Shown here in pieces: positions 13,767 to 22,114 of a stretch of 43,628 nucleotides of DNA. The notes beneath the pieces are model-generated. The model was not told the origin of the DNA. It searched no databases and worked only from the letters and a program-made list of their open reading frames with translations. This stretch comes from a virus: positions 1 through 43,628 of IMG/VR virus record IMGVR_UViG_3300028388_004827. One strand, written 5' to 3'. The number at the start of each line of letters is the position of its first letter. The first letter of the stretch is position 1. Made by a program: the position numbers and the translations under genes.

Positions 13767-15710
13767 ATGACGACCATAAATCAAATCAACTCTCAATTAG
13801 ATGCAATCCAAAACAACAACACCTTTACTCCTCAGGTATTAGAAACTGCTCAGAGTGCAGTACAATCTTCTTATGTTAACAACGCGACTTTACTTGGTCA
13901 ACAAACCAATGAGATTGTTGGTGGTATAAAAAGTCTTGAAACAAAAATAGACGATCCAGGTTCAATTGTCGCGAAAGGAGACGCTGTTGTTGAATTGACT
14001 GAGGGTGTTCCGGGAACAGCAACACTTTTTGATCCAGAAAACAATTCAATGAATTTTGGTACACCAAGTATTAATCTTGGGTTTGATAGTGATACTCTTG
14101 CCGCACTAGACAGTTCCGGTGCGATTGATGGAATTTTTTCTGAGGTTGAGACGATTGGAGGGGATTTTGCAAATACAGTATCCACAATCATTTCCCTTAT
14201 TACTGGTCTTGCTCCTGTTGAAAAATTAACCAATTTGGCGAGTGGTGGATCTGCTCTCGAAGCAATCAAGGAAGGTAGTCAGAATATTGCATCCAAAGCA
14301 AACGACCTAACAAACACGGTAAAGAGTTCTGTCGAAAACGTTGCCTCTGTTGCGGAGGCATCAGAGTTAGCAGGTGCACTTAACTCTCTAAATCAGGCAG
14401 CAGCAGACATGGGAAGTGTTATTAAAATATCCTCTGCTGTCGCAACGCTAAATCCTGCTGTTATAGCAACAGTAGCAGTTAAAGAGTTTACCGGAAATCC
14501 AGGATTGATCGGCGATACAATTGAATTAATTAACGAAGTAGACAAATCAGTAAATCAGATTGAACGAGAACTGAATGCAGGTATTAACACACTTCTTTCT
14601 CCTATAGAAAACGCAACAAATCAACTCAACGAATTTATTAGCGGAACAGATATCGTTACAGGCGGTGGACTTCTACAAGACATCACAGAAAGTTTTACTC
14701 GCCAAGCATCTTCGCTCATCAATCAACTTGCCTTTGGTGCAGAGTTTTCAGATGCCAAGACATCAGAACTTCTTCAGCAAGCAATTAGTGGTGATCCTCA
14801 AGAGCAATCAAAGGCAGTAAAAGAAATTATTAAAAGCTCTACCTCGAACTCTCGAGAGATGCAAACAATTATTGATAATGTTATCGCTTCAAATCAAGCA
14901 AAGACCACAAACGAGTTTATTGCTGAGATAGAGGTAAAGGCAAGAGCAGCAGGTATTTCAGACAATGAGATCAGAAACACCTCTGGTAGAATTCAATTGA
15001 TTGAAACTGAATTGGTAAACCTATCAACTACCATCTCAGGATCTGTTGTAAAGACACCACTGGACTTCTACAAAGAGGATGTGAATCTCGAAGATGCTGT
15101 TCAAAAATTTGCTGGAGCAGCAACAGAATTTTCTGCATTCACCTACATTGATTCAAAAGAAGAACTTGGTGCAGAAATTAGAAAGATTGTGAGAGACGTT
15201 TCTGAAGTTGTTATTCATGCAACTGAGACATATACCAATGCAAATATTGGTTCGGAGGAGATTCACCTTTTCCATAACGAGAGAGGGTTTGATGGAATTC
15301 AGTACCATTACATAATTAGAAGAGATGGTAGAATTCAGAGAGGCAGACCACCAGATAAGGTTTCGGAAGCAAGCAACACAAAGGGTCATTCGCAGAGATG
15401 TATTGATCTTGTATTGGTTGGCGGACTCAACTGTCCTAGCGGGACGGAGAATCCTCTTGACTTCAGATCTGCTCAGTCCTTTACAAGAGCGCAGATGGAA
15501 AGTCTAGAAGACTTCCTTGAAGCATTCTATCGCCGCTATCCTGGTGGACAGGTATTTGGGCATAATGACATTCTTGAAAGTGTTGATGATCCTTATTTCG
15601 ACGTCCTTGCATATGTCAAAACACTGTTTAGGAAAAGTAGTGTTTATAAGGACTTGAACAACGATCAAGCATATAATCCTTCTGAATTGAATCAACAGAG
15701 ACCAGTATGA
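13767..15710 (+). CDS. Tail-associated N-acetylmuramoyl-L-alanine amidase, 647 aa
   Basis: The C-terminal 170 residues form an Amidase_2/PGRP-type domain, which cuts the bond between muramic acid and L-alanine in peptidoglycan. It aligns with T7 lysozyme: Val-Val-Ile-His484-Ala-Thr-Glu, His-Asn-Glu-Arg-Gly, Gln-Tyr513-His-Tyr-Ile-Ile-Arg-Arg-Asp-Gly, Leu-Val-Leu-Val-Gly-Gly, Phe-Thr-Arg-Ala-Gln, then Gly-His599 and Asp607. His484, His599 and Asp607 can bind zinc, with Asp in place of T7's Cys, as in AmpD. The lysine that assists catalysis in T7 lysozyme appears to be a Ser here. The first 480 residues are Asn/Ser/Ala-rich and helical or coiled-coil, without obvious membrane helices. It lies between the two halves of the spike, abutting one and overlapping the other, which points to a baseplate-borne wall enzyme. 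Confidence 0.85.
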   Translation: MTTINQINSQLDAIQNNNTFTPQVLETAQSAVQSSYVNNATLLGQQTNEIVGGIKSLETKIDDPGSIVAKGDAVVELTEGVPGTATLFDPENNSMNFGTPSINLGFDSDTLAALDSSGAIDGIFSEVETIGGDFANTVSTIISLITGLAPVEKLTNLASGGSALEAIKEGSQNIASKANDLTNTVKSSVENVASVAEASELAGALNSLNQAAADMGSVIKISSAVATLNPAVIATVAVKEFTGNPGLIGDTIELINEVDKSVNQIERELNAGINTLLSPIENATNQLNEFISGTDIVTGGGLLQDITESFTRQASSLINQLAFGAEFSDAKTSELLQQAISGDPQEQSKAVKEIIKSSTSNSREMQTIIDNVIASNQAKTTNEFIAEIEVKARAAGISDNEIRNTSGRIQLIETELVNLSTTISGSVVKTPLDFYKEDVNLEDAVQKFAGAATEFSAFTYIDSKEELGAEIRKIVRDVSEVVIHATETYTNANIGSEEIHLFHNERGFDGIQYHYIIRRDGRIQRGRPPDKVSEASNTKGHSQRCIDLVLVGGLNCPSGTENPLDFRSAQSFTRAQMESLEDFLEAFYRRYPGGQVFGHNDILESVDDPYFDVLAYVKTLFRKSSVYKDLNNDQAYNPSELNQQRPV

Positions 15711-17113
15711 CAACATCAAAAGACAGAAGAAAGATAGGACAAAATCCTTCTCGAGACGAGACCGAAGGAGTACCGCTAGATGGATTCCAGGATCCGACTG
15801 GCGAGTATCCTCGTAGCGAATACTTTTATGGTTCCTCTATCAATCGCGCTGCACGTGGATTGAAAATCAACAATCTATATGTTGGTGGTGGCGACTTTGG
15901 TATTTCTCTGAATATTGAACCGCAGGAACCTTCTCAATTTCCTTTTAATCAGGTTAATGAAACTCCCTCTGGACACGTAGTTGAATATGACGATACTCCT
16001 GGTGGAGAGCGCATATTAATTAAACATAGAACTGGTGCCGGTGTTGAGATGCGCGCAGATGGTTCTGTTATCGTTTCTTCGGTCAACAACAAAATTGAAG
16101 TAACAGGCGGCGACAACACTGTAATCGTAGAAGGCGAAGCAAATCTCATCTATAAAGGAAATCTCAACCTTCAGGTTACTGGAGATTATAATCTTGATGT
16201 TGGTGGAACATATAACGTCAATGTTGCGGGGCATAAGAAAGAAAATATCGCACTCAACCACAGAACAACTGTTAGCGGAAACAGTGAATACATTACCAAA
16301 AAATCTAAATCAACTAAAACTGTTGGAAGCAACCTTGATGTTGTTCTTGAAAACAATAAGCAAATTACTAAAGGGGATCTGAACACCGAAGTTGAAGGTG
16401 ATATCAATATGTTCTCTGACGCAAACATAATGGTCTCTGGTAAAGATCAATTCGTTGCCGTTTCAAAGACGGCAAATATCTCTGCCAATAAAGTTTCTGT
16501 TCTTGGGATTACCGGATCCATTGGTGGATCAGCAATTGATTTTACTGGTAAGGTATATCAAGGACCAGCAGGTCCGGTTCCATTTACTTCTGGTGCAGCA
16601 TTCTATGGTTCTTTCCTTGGACAGTCTCTAGAATCATTATTGTCTTCTTATTCTCATTCTTCATTTAAGTCTTTGACTGCAGGTTCTCTTGGTGCAGCAG
16701 GGATTGGTCCGCCAGCACCTCTACTTTCCAAAATTGTGCCAACTCCACCTTCAGCACCACCACCTGTTGCTCCTATTGTCGGAATTCACCTTGCTGGTGG
16801 TTCTTATGCGATACGGAATGTTACTGTAGATGCGGGTGATAAACTAAAAGACAGAATCCTGCTAAAAGACGATTATGAAGGATTGTTCGAAAAAATTCCT
16901 AGCATGCAGGAGATACGTTCAACCATTCGAGATCCTGCGAACAGAAGCAAACTCGCCAACAAATTAATCCGCGAAAGAAGGTTGAATCCAGAGTACAAAA
17001 AGACTGCTCCGCCAAAGATCGGAAGAACTTCCGGAAAAGCACCTTCTTCTAGGTTCGGTTATGTGCCGATTGGAAATGCGATCGCAAACAGAGGCAAAAG
17101 GTTTACGCCATGA
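15707..17113 (+). CDS. 5: gp5 C-terminal-like beta-helix needle protein, 468 aa
   Basis: Third spike gene. Residues 25-36 (Gly-Phe-Gln-Asp-Pro-Thr-Gly-Glu-Tyr-Pro-Arg) match the T4 gp5 segment just after its OB-fold. Pro-Ser-Gly-His-Val-Val-Glu-Tyr-Asp-Asp-Thr-Pro-Gly-Gly-Glu-Arg, near residue 85, matches the start of the T4 gp5 C-terminal region. Residues about 115-270 hold the repeating Val-x-Gly/Asn-x-x-x pattern of the triple-stranded beta-helix needle (for example Val-Glu-Gly-Glu-Ala-Asn-Leu and Leu-Gln-Val-Thr-Gly-Asp-Tyr). The following stretch is Gly/Ser/Pro-rich, and the C-terminal 100 residues are basic, which T4 gp5 does not have. It overlaps the amidase gene by ATGA and the next gene in the same way, so the three spike parts are made in step. 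Confidence 0.88.
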   Translation: MTTSKDRRKIGQNPSRDETEGVPLDGFQDPTGEYPRSEYFYGSSINRAARGLKINNLYVGGGDFGISLNIEPQEPSQFPFNQVNETPSGHVVEYDDTPGGERILIKHRTGAGVEMRADGSVIVSSVNNKIEVTGGDNTVIVEGEANLIYKGNLNLQVTGDYNLDVGGTYNVNVAGHKKENIALNHRTTVSGNSEYITKKSKSTKTVGSNLDVVLENNKQITKGDLNTEVEGDINMFSDANIMVSGKDQFVAVSKTANISANKVSVLGITGSIGGSAIDFTGKVYQGPAGPVPFTSGAAFYGSFLGQSLESLLSSYSHSSFKSLTAGSLGAAGIGPPAPLLSKIVPTPPSAPPPVAPIVGIHLAGGSYAIRNVTVDAGDKLKDRILLKDDYEGLFEKIPSMQEIRSTIRDPANRSKLANKLIRERRLNPEYKKTAPPKIGRTSGKAPSSRFGYVPIGNAIANRGKRFTP

Positions 17114-17706
17114 TTTTACTTGTTGATCCAGTATATAATCCTAATTTCTTAGATCCTTCTGAGATTTCTTCTGCAACCAAACTTGCTCCAGGAGTCACCA
17201 TTGCCAAATTTCTTGGAGCGTATGGAGACAGAACTCCATTTGGTTTTATTTCAGATGCAAATCAAAGACAACAAATTGCAAGGCAATTGTATCTTCATGC
17301 TGAACTCATTCGCACAATTAATGGGAACACCGACTTCTTTAACAATGTTCGACTGATTGTCTCTGAAGGACTGTATCGTGGTGGTCCTGAAGAAACTGTT
17401 GGGGGAGACAACCTTAAGAAGTCCGATGGTAGAACTGTTGTCTATCAGGTAATCGACCAAAAAGGAAAGATTGACCACGACGCAACATTCGATGTTGCTG
17501 AGTACTGGAAGGATTATGTATTTTTTGAGAAGATCACTCTCGACTACGATACCTATAATCCAGACGGAACATTAACTTCTCAAATTATGGTAGAAATGCC
17601 TACTGTTAATGAGACCTTTGACATTTCTTTCGGAATGAATGTTGAGACTTCTTTCAACGGGACAATAATCAGCAAAAATGAGTTGGTGGAAGTTAAGCTT
17701 AATTAA
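17110..17706 (+). CDS. Unknown baseplate-operon protein, 198 aa
   Basis: Not recognised. It begins with Ile-Leu-Leu-Val-Asp-Pro-Val-Tyr-Asn-Pro and contains Leu-Ile-Val-Ser-Glu-Gly-Leu-Tyr-Arg near residue 82, Gly-Arg-Thr-Val-Val-Tyr-Gln-Val-Ile-Asp-x-x-Gly-Lys-Ile-Asp (about 107-122) and Phe-Asp-Val-Ala-Glu-Tyr-Trp-Lys-Asp. The C-terminal third is beta-rich. It overlaps the spike needle gene (ATGA at 17110-17113), so it may attach to the needle or to the hub. In T4 a tip protein with a PAAR fold (gp5.4) caps the needle, but no PAAR-like pattern is visible here. The 'G-R-x-x-x-Y' block followed by Asp/Trp residues could suggest an enzyme active site, but I cannot assign one. The next late promoter begins immediately after its stop. 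Confidence 0.7.
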   Translation: MILLVDPVYNPNFLDPSEISSATKLAPGVTIAKFLGAYGDRTPFGFISDANQRQQIARQLYLHAELIRTINGNTDFFNNVRLIVSEGLYRGGPEETVGGDNLKKSDGRTVVYQVIDQKGKIDHDATFDVAEYWKDYVFFEKITLDYDTYNPDGTLTSQIMVEMPTVNETFDISFGMNVETSFNGTIISKNELVEVKLN

Positions 17707-17714
17707 TATAAATA
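17707..17714 (+). promoter_or_regulatory. T4-type late promoter for gene 25
   Basis: Perfect TATAAATA starting directly after the preceding stop codon, 26 bases before the gene 25 ATG. Transcription should start near 17721 and read into 25, 6 and 7. Confidence 0.88.
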
Positions 17715-17740
17715 AATTCATAAGAACTTAAGAGATTCTC

Positions 17741-18196
17741 ATGGCAACTAATCGTGCTCTCTCCATCGAAGACGGTAATCTAGGACAGGTTACACTAGCA
17801 ACAACTCGCAACCGTGAGTATGTTGACCTGGACCTTTCCTTTGATAAAAAACCAACGAGCGGAGAACTCTATAAAAAGAGGAATGCTGCTGCAGTAAAAC
17901 AAGCAGTAAAAAACCTTCTTTTGACAAACAGAAATGAAAAACCATTTCAACCATATTATGGCGGAAATCTCAATGATTTCCTGTTTGAACTTGCAGATAT
18001 AGATTCAGAAGACGAGATTGAACAGCAGATTCGAACTGCGATAGAAGTTTATGAACCAAGAGTTGATTTAAGATCACTCAATATCAACGTAAACACAGAA
18101 CCCGATAATAACGCACTCACGATTACTGTCGTTTTTAGAGTAATTAATACAAACGAAGTTGTAGAATTCACGACGACGCTGAACAGGTTACGATAA
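17741..18196 (+). CDS. 25: gp25 baseplate wedge protein, 151 aa
   Basis: gp25 is a small conserved wedge and sheath-initiating subunit with a fold shared by contractile injection systems (the TssE/gp25 family). The sequence shows the family layout: an N-terminal Tyr-Val-Asp-Leu-Asp-Leu-Ser-Phe-Asp-Lys-Lys-Pro-Thr-Ser-Gly-Glu-Leu, then Ala-Ala-Val-Lys-Gln-Ala-Val-Lys-Asn-Leu-Leu-Leu-Thr (about residues 48-60), and the hallmark Glu-Lys-Pro-Phe-Gln-Pro-Tyr-Tyr-Gly-Gly. It ends with Glu-Pro-Arg-Val, a beta-hairpin and a final Thr-Thr-Leu-Asn-Arg-Leu-Arg. T4 gp25 is 132 aa. AAGAGA lies upstream of the ATG, and gene 6 overlaps by one base, as expected for partners in the wedge core. Confidence 0.96.
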   Translation: MATNRALSIEDGNLGQVTLATTRNREYVDLDLSFDKKPTSGELYKKRNAAAVKQAVKNLLLTNRNEKPFQPYYGGNLNDFLFELADIDSEDEIEQQIRTAIEVYEPRVDLRSLNINVNTEPDNNALTITVVFRVINTNEVVEFTTTLNRLR

Positions 18197-20025
18197 TGGC
18201 AACAACCATACAATCATCCGCTCTAGATTTTCAGAATATCAAGAACAATCTGAAAACATACCTACAGCGACAAGAAGAGTTTGCTGATTATAATTTTGAA
18301 GCATCGGCAATGTCTAACATCCTGGACGTCCTTGCTTACAACACTCATATAAATGGTCTCATTGCTAACTTTGCGCTCAACGAATCTTTCCTGAGCACTG
18401 CACAACTTCGTTCATCTCTCGTTTCTCTTTCTGAAGGCATTGGATATATACCAGACTCGAAAACTTCTTCGGAAGCAAGGGTCCGTCTTTCTTTGAACCT
18501 TTCTTCTGTTACAGACAGAGAAAATACAATTACTGTTGCTTCTGGATATAAATTTACGACAACAGTAGACGAAGTGAATTACATATTTCAGACTCAAGAG
18601 ACGATTACAGCAACTGATGACGGGAATGGATTCTATCAATTCACTACCTTAGATGGAAACGAAGATATCTCTATCTTTGAAGGTGTTGAAAAAGTCAAGA
18701 CATTCATTGCAGGCAAGAATGACGAAGCGACCGTTTATATTATTCCTGACGAAAATATGGACATTGACACTGCAGTCGTTCGAGTTTTTGAGAGTCCAAC
18801 ATCAAATAGTTTTGTCACTTACATTGACATTCTTGATGCAACAACCATTAACGAAAACTCCACTCTCTATATCCTAAAAGAAACGCCCAATGGTTCTTTT
18901 GAATTGACCTTTGGTAATGGAACGACTCTTGGTAGAACTCCTGCTGCTGGCACTAAAATTACTGTTACTTATCTCTCGGTTAGTGGAGAACTCGCTGACA
19001 AAGCAACTATCTTCGAACCTTCTTCTCAAATTAACATTACTGATACAGTAAGTAAAACTCCGACTGTGACAACAACAGCGAGATCTGCTGGCGGTGGTGA
19101 AAAAGAATCAATAGAATCAATTCGTAAAAACGCACCGTTTCAGTATGCGGCACAAAACCGAATGGTAACTTTCGCAGATTATTCTTCTTTGGTTCTTAGA
19201 AATTTCTCCACACTCATTAGAGATATTGTTTCCTGGGGCGGAGAGGACAATATACAACCAGAGTTTGGAACTGTCTTTATGTCCATTCTCTTTAATGATG
19301 ATGTTACTGAAAATAGAAAGACGATCACCAAGAACGCAGTCACTGACCTTTCTGAACAATTATCGGTTGCAACATTTAAACTAAAATTTGCCGACCCAGT
19401 AACAACCTTTATTGAAGTTGAAGTTTTCTTCCAGTTTAATCCAAGGTTAACTACTCTTTCGCTCAACACTATTCAGGAAAATGTGAGAAGCACAATTCAA
19501 AATTATTTTAATGGTGCGGTTGGAAAATTTTCGCAGTCTTTCCGTAGATCAAACCTTCTCACATTGGTAGATGAGGTTAGTCCTGCTATTCTTTCTTCAA
19601 GAGCAGATGTAAAGATGCAGCAGAGATTCACTCCGACTCTGAATACTGAGCAAGACCACAACTTTAAGTTCCCGGTACCAATTGCTTCGCCTGATGATGT
19701 GAACGTTAGAGTTACTTCTTCAGTATTTACATTGAATAACGTCTCTTGTCAGATCCGCAATCAACTAAACAGCAATAAACTCCAGGTATTTAATTTGAGC
19801 GATAACAGTGTTTTGGTTGATAATGTCGGATCGTATGATGCTTCTGAGGGCACTGTAAGTATCGTAGGTCTTCAGGTTGACGACATTGCTGGCGGGACAG
19901 ACTTTATTAAACTTGCTGTTGTTCCGGCAAATCAAAGCGTAGTAACACCACAGAGAAACGATGTTCTTGAGTTTGATGAAGGTAGAACTATCGCTAGGGC
20001 AGTTACAGTATCTGCGACAAACTAA
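18196..20025 (+). CDS. 6: gp6 baseplate wedge protein, 609 aa
   Basis: gp6 forms the inner ring of the baseplate with gp25 and gp7, linking the wedges and driving the shape change on infection. The start is typical of marine T4-like gp6: Leu-Asp-Phe, then a Tyr-Leu-Gln-Arg-Gln-Glu-Glu-Phe-Ala-Asp-Tyr-Asn-Phe-Glu-Ala-Ser-Ala-Met-Ser-Asn-Ile-Leu-Asp-Val-type block near residues 24-47 and Tyr-Asn-Thr-His. The middle has Arg-Ser-Ala-Gly-Gly-Gly-Glu-Lys-Glu-Ser-Ile-Glu-Ser-Ile-Arg-Lys-Asn-Ala-Pro (about 295-312), the conserved baseplate J-like element, followed by Phe-Ala-Asp-Tyr. Length is near T4 gp6 (660 aa). Its ATG overlaps the stop of gene 25, and gp7 follows after eight bases. Confidence 0.95.
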   Translation: MATTIQSSALDFQNIKNNLKTYLQRQEEFADYNFEASAMSNILDVLAYNTHINGLIANFALNESFLSTAQLRSSLVSLSEGIGYIPDSKTSSEARVRLSLNLSSVTDRENTITVASGYKFTTTVDEVNYIFQTQETITATDDGNGFYQFTTLDGNEDISIFEGVEKVKTFIAGKNDEATVYIIPDENMDIDTAVVRVFESPTSNSFVTYIDILDATTINENSTLYILKETPNGSFELTFGNGTTLGRTPAAGTKITVTYLSVSGELADKATIFEPSSQINITDTVSKTPTVTTTARSAGGGEKESIESIRKNAPFQYAAQNRMVTFADYSSLVLRNFSTLIRDIVSWGGEDNIQPEFGTVFMSILFNDDVTENRKTITKNAVTDLSEQLSVATFKLKFADPVTTFIEVEVFFQFNPRLTTLSLNTIQENVRSTIQNYFNGAVGKFSQSFRRSNLLTLVDEVSPAILSSRADVKMQQRFTPTLNTEQDHNFKFPVPIASPDDVNVRVTSSVFTLNNVSCQIRNQLNSNKLQVFNLSDNSVLVDNVGSYDASEGTVSIVGLQVDDIAGGTDFIKLAVVPANQSVVTPQRNDVLEFDEGRTIARAVTVSATN

Positions 20026-20033
20026 GGTTTTAG

Positions 20034-21065
20034 ATGACTCACGTAGATAAAACATACAGGGATCTAGGTAGGAGAGAAATCAATCTGACTTCGTATCAGG
20101 TTGACGAAGTTCTATCTGACTACATTGTTCAAAATTTTCCTAAATTTATAAATTTTCTTAAAGCATATTATGAATTCGAACAGGGTGAAAATTATTCTGA
20201 ACCTTCGCCGAGTCGACTTTTAGATGAACTCTTTAAAGTAAGAGACATCACGCAAACAGATTTAACACTTTTATCGTTCCTTGAAGATGAACTCCTTCTG
20301 GGGCAGTCATATTTTTCAGGATTCCCAGACAAAAGAGAAGCAGCGAAATATTCAAATACGCTCTATCGTTCAAAGGGAACCAAATTTTCTATTCAGCAAT
20401 TTTTTAGAACTTTCTTTAACATAGATCCAGACATCGTCTACACAAAAGAAAATATATTTGTTGTTGGAGAGTCTGAGATCGGAGCACAGTCAGACCGATA
20501 TATAACTGACGACAAACTCTACCAACAATATGCCATCTTGATTAAAAGCGGATTGCCTCTAGAAACTTGGAGGCAAACATATAAACTCTTTGTTCATCCT
20601 GCCGGAATGTACTTGGGTGCTCAGGTTCAAATTGTTGGCGTTTTTGATCTAGACTTACAAAATCAACCAGATCCTGGTCTGCTCGACATTCCTGAGTTTG
20701 AGATCGAAGGTTCTGCAACAATTACCACAACTGCCGTGAATCAGATGACTGCGCTCTTTGACATGAGAACAGGAGATTCTGATGGAGATGTTGAATTGTT
20801 TAGAACTAACGTTGGTACCTCTGGAACATATCCAAACTTCCCAGGTAATGAACTAAACGATGCTAAAGACTTTACTATAAAGCAAATCGACGATCAATAT
20901 TCTTCTATCGGCGAATTCCTAGAACCTAACTCTCCGACATTCGACGACGACGATAGTGGCGACATTAACGGATTTGACATTAGCAGCACTGAGACAATTG
21001 ATCAAGAACAATTTGATTGGATTGATTCTAGCGATAATCTGATTAACCTTGACGAACTCTTATAA
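20034..21065 (+). CDS. 7: Short gp7-like baseplate wedge protein, 343 aa
   Basis: Residues 25-205 match the C-terminal third of T4 gp7, the wedge initiator. There is a Phe-x-x-Phe-Leu-x-x-Tyr-Tyr-Glu-Phe helix, a Lys-Arg-Glu-Ala-Ala-Lys-Tyr helix, then Tyr-Arg-Ser-Lys-Gly-Thr-Lys-x-Ser-Ile-Gln-Gln-Phe-Phe-Arg (T4: Tyr-Ser-Thr-Lys-Gly-Ile). It continues with Tyr-Ala-Ile-Leu-Ile-Lys-Ser-Gly-Leu-Pro, a Trp, and Leu-Phe-Val-His-Pro-Ala-Gly-Met (T4: Arg-Phe-Val-His-Pro-Val-Gly-Phe). T4 gp7 has 1032 residues, so two-thirds are missing here. The last 70 residues are very acidic (Asp-Asp-Asp-Asp-Ser-Gly-Asp) and polar. Position after gene 6 agrees. AAGG lies upstream of the ATG. The next late promoter overlaps its stop codon. 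Confidence 0.8.
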   Translation: MTHVDKTYRDLGRREINLTSYQVDEVLSDYIVQNFPKFINFLKAYYEFEQGENYSEPSPSRLLDELFKVRDITQTDLTLLSFLEDELLLGQSYFSGFPDKREAAKYSNTLYRSKGTKFSIQQFFRTFFNIDPDIVYTKENIFVVGESEIGAQSDRYITDDKLYQQYAILIKSGLPLETWRQTYKLFVHPAGMYLGAQVQIVGVFDLDLQNQPDPGLLDIPEFEIEGSATITTTAVNQMTALFDMRTGDSDGDVELFRTNVGTSGTYPNFPGNELNDAKDFTIKQIDDQYSSIGEFLEPNSPTFDDDDSGDINGFDISSTETIDQEQFDWIDSSDNLINLDELL

Positions 21066-21068
21066 ATA
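21061..21068 (+). promoter_or_regulatory. T4-type late promoter overlapping gene 7 stop
   Basis: Perfect TATAAATA, 27 bases before the ATG at 21096. The TAA inside the promoter is the stop codon of the gp7-like gene. Transcription should start near 21075. Confidence 0.87.
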
Positions 21069-21095
21069 AAAAGGCGATATTTTAGGATAATCTAA

Positions 21096-22097
21096 ATGAC
21101 CAGACAAACACTAAATCGAGGCACTATTGCAAATGACGGTACAGGCGATACCCTACGTCAAGCTGCACTCAAAATAGAGCAAAACTTTCAAGAGATTTAT
21201 TCCAAATTAGGCGGCGACAGCACTGTATTGATGCCTCTCATTTCATTTGATAGTGATGGTGTTATCTTCGAAGGTGCCTCAAATGATGACTTTGAGTCCA
21301 AACTTTTTGTCGAAGATCCTACTGCTGATCGTTTTCTAGAACTCCCTGATTATACGGGACAAATTGTAGTAGACTCTGCAACCCAGACGCTCTCCAATAA
21401 AACCCTGAATACTCCGGTTCTTATAACACCTCAGTTAAGAGACAGTTCTGGTTCTTATGAATATCTTCTGACGCCTGGTGGTCTTTCATCCGATCATATT
21501 CTAAGACTTCCTACGATTACTGATTCGGACGAGATTGCTTTTAATAAAGCAACACAAACTCTAGAAAACAAAACACTAAGTCAACCTCTTCTGAATAGTC
21601 CTAAGATTGGTTCTCTGTTGGCAGATAGCAACGGAAATGAGTTTTTTGAATTCAATTCAGTTTCTGGTGCAATCAATCACATTGCAGTTAGCAACAATAC
21701 TAATGGTAATACTCCGTCACTAACTGCTGCTGGCGGAGATACGAATATTGACCTTGGACTCTCCGGTAAAGGAACTGGTGGCGTAGAGGTTCAGAGTAAA
21801 CTGAAACTCTCTTTCCAAAACCTTACGGCAAACGGTGCAGTTGATCTAGAAAAACCACTGACATTTTTTAACTCAGGTTCTTCACTTGCTTCTACAATGG
21901 GAGATGGAACCGAAAAAGGTGAAACTAAATATCTCGTAAACCAAAATAGCGGTACTGCCACGATCACTCCATCTAATCTACAAAACTACTCAACAATCAC
22001 TCTTGATATCGATCAGACATGTACTCTGGTTTGGGGTGGAACTGCATGGGTGGTGTTGAATGTTGGTGGCGATTCTTCTGGCGGAATCTTAGCATAA
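21096..22097 (+). CDS. Baseplate/fibre structural protein with GTGDTLR-type N-terminus, 333 aa
   Basis: A virion protein of the fibre or fibre-connector kind. The N-terminus Gly-Thr-Ile-Ala-Asn-Asp-Gly-Thr-Gly-Asp-Thr-Leu-Arg, followed by Lys-Ile-Glu-Gln-Asn-Phe-Gln-Glu-Ile-Tyr (about residues 9-37), is a widespread attachment motif of marine phage fibre and baseplate proteins. Two Thr-Gln-Thr-Leu-[Ser/Glu]-Asn-Lys-Thr-Leu segments (near residues 96 and 153) are a repeat common in phage fibres. The end has a small beta domain with Cys-Thr-Leu-Val-Trp-Gly-Gly-Thr-Ala-Trp-Val-Val. Lying between 7 and 8, it might replace T4 gp9, the long-fibre socket, or a short fibre, but the sequence does not decide. 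AGGA precedes the ATG, and a late promoter lies just upstream. Confidence 0.75.
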   Translation: MTRQTLNRGTIANDGTGDTLRQAALKIEQNFQEIYSKLGGDSTVLMPLISFDSDGVIFEGASNDDFESKLFVEDPTADRFLELPDYTGQIVVDSATQTLSNKTLNTPVLITPQLRDSSGSYEYLLTPGGLSSDHILRLPTITDSDEIAFNKATQTLENKTLSQPLLNSPKIGSLLADSNGNEFFEFNSVSGAINHIAVSNNTNGNTPSLTAAGGDTNIDLGLSGKGTGGVEVQSKLKLSFQNLTANGAVDLEKPLTFFNSGSSLASTMGDGTEKGETKYLVNQNSGTATITPSNLQNYSTITLDIDQTCTLVWGGTAWVVLNVGGDSSGGILA

Positions 22098-22114
22098 AAT
22101 AGGACGACGAATCA

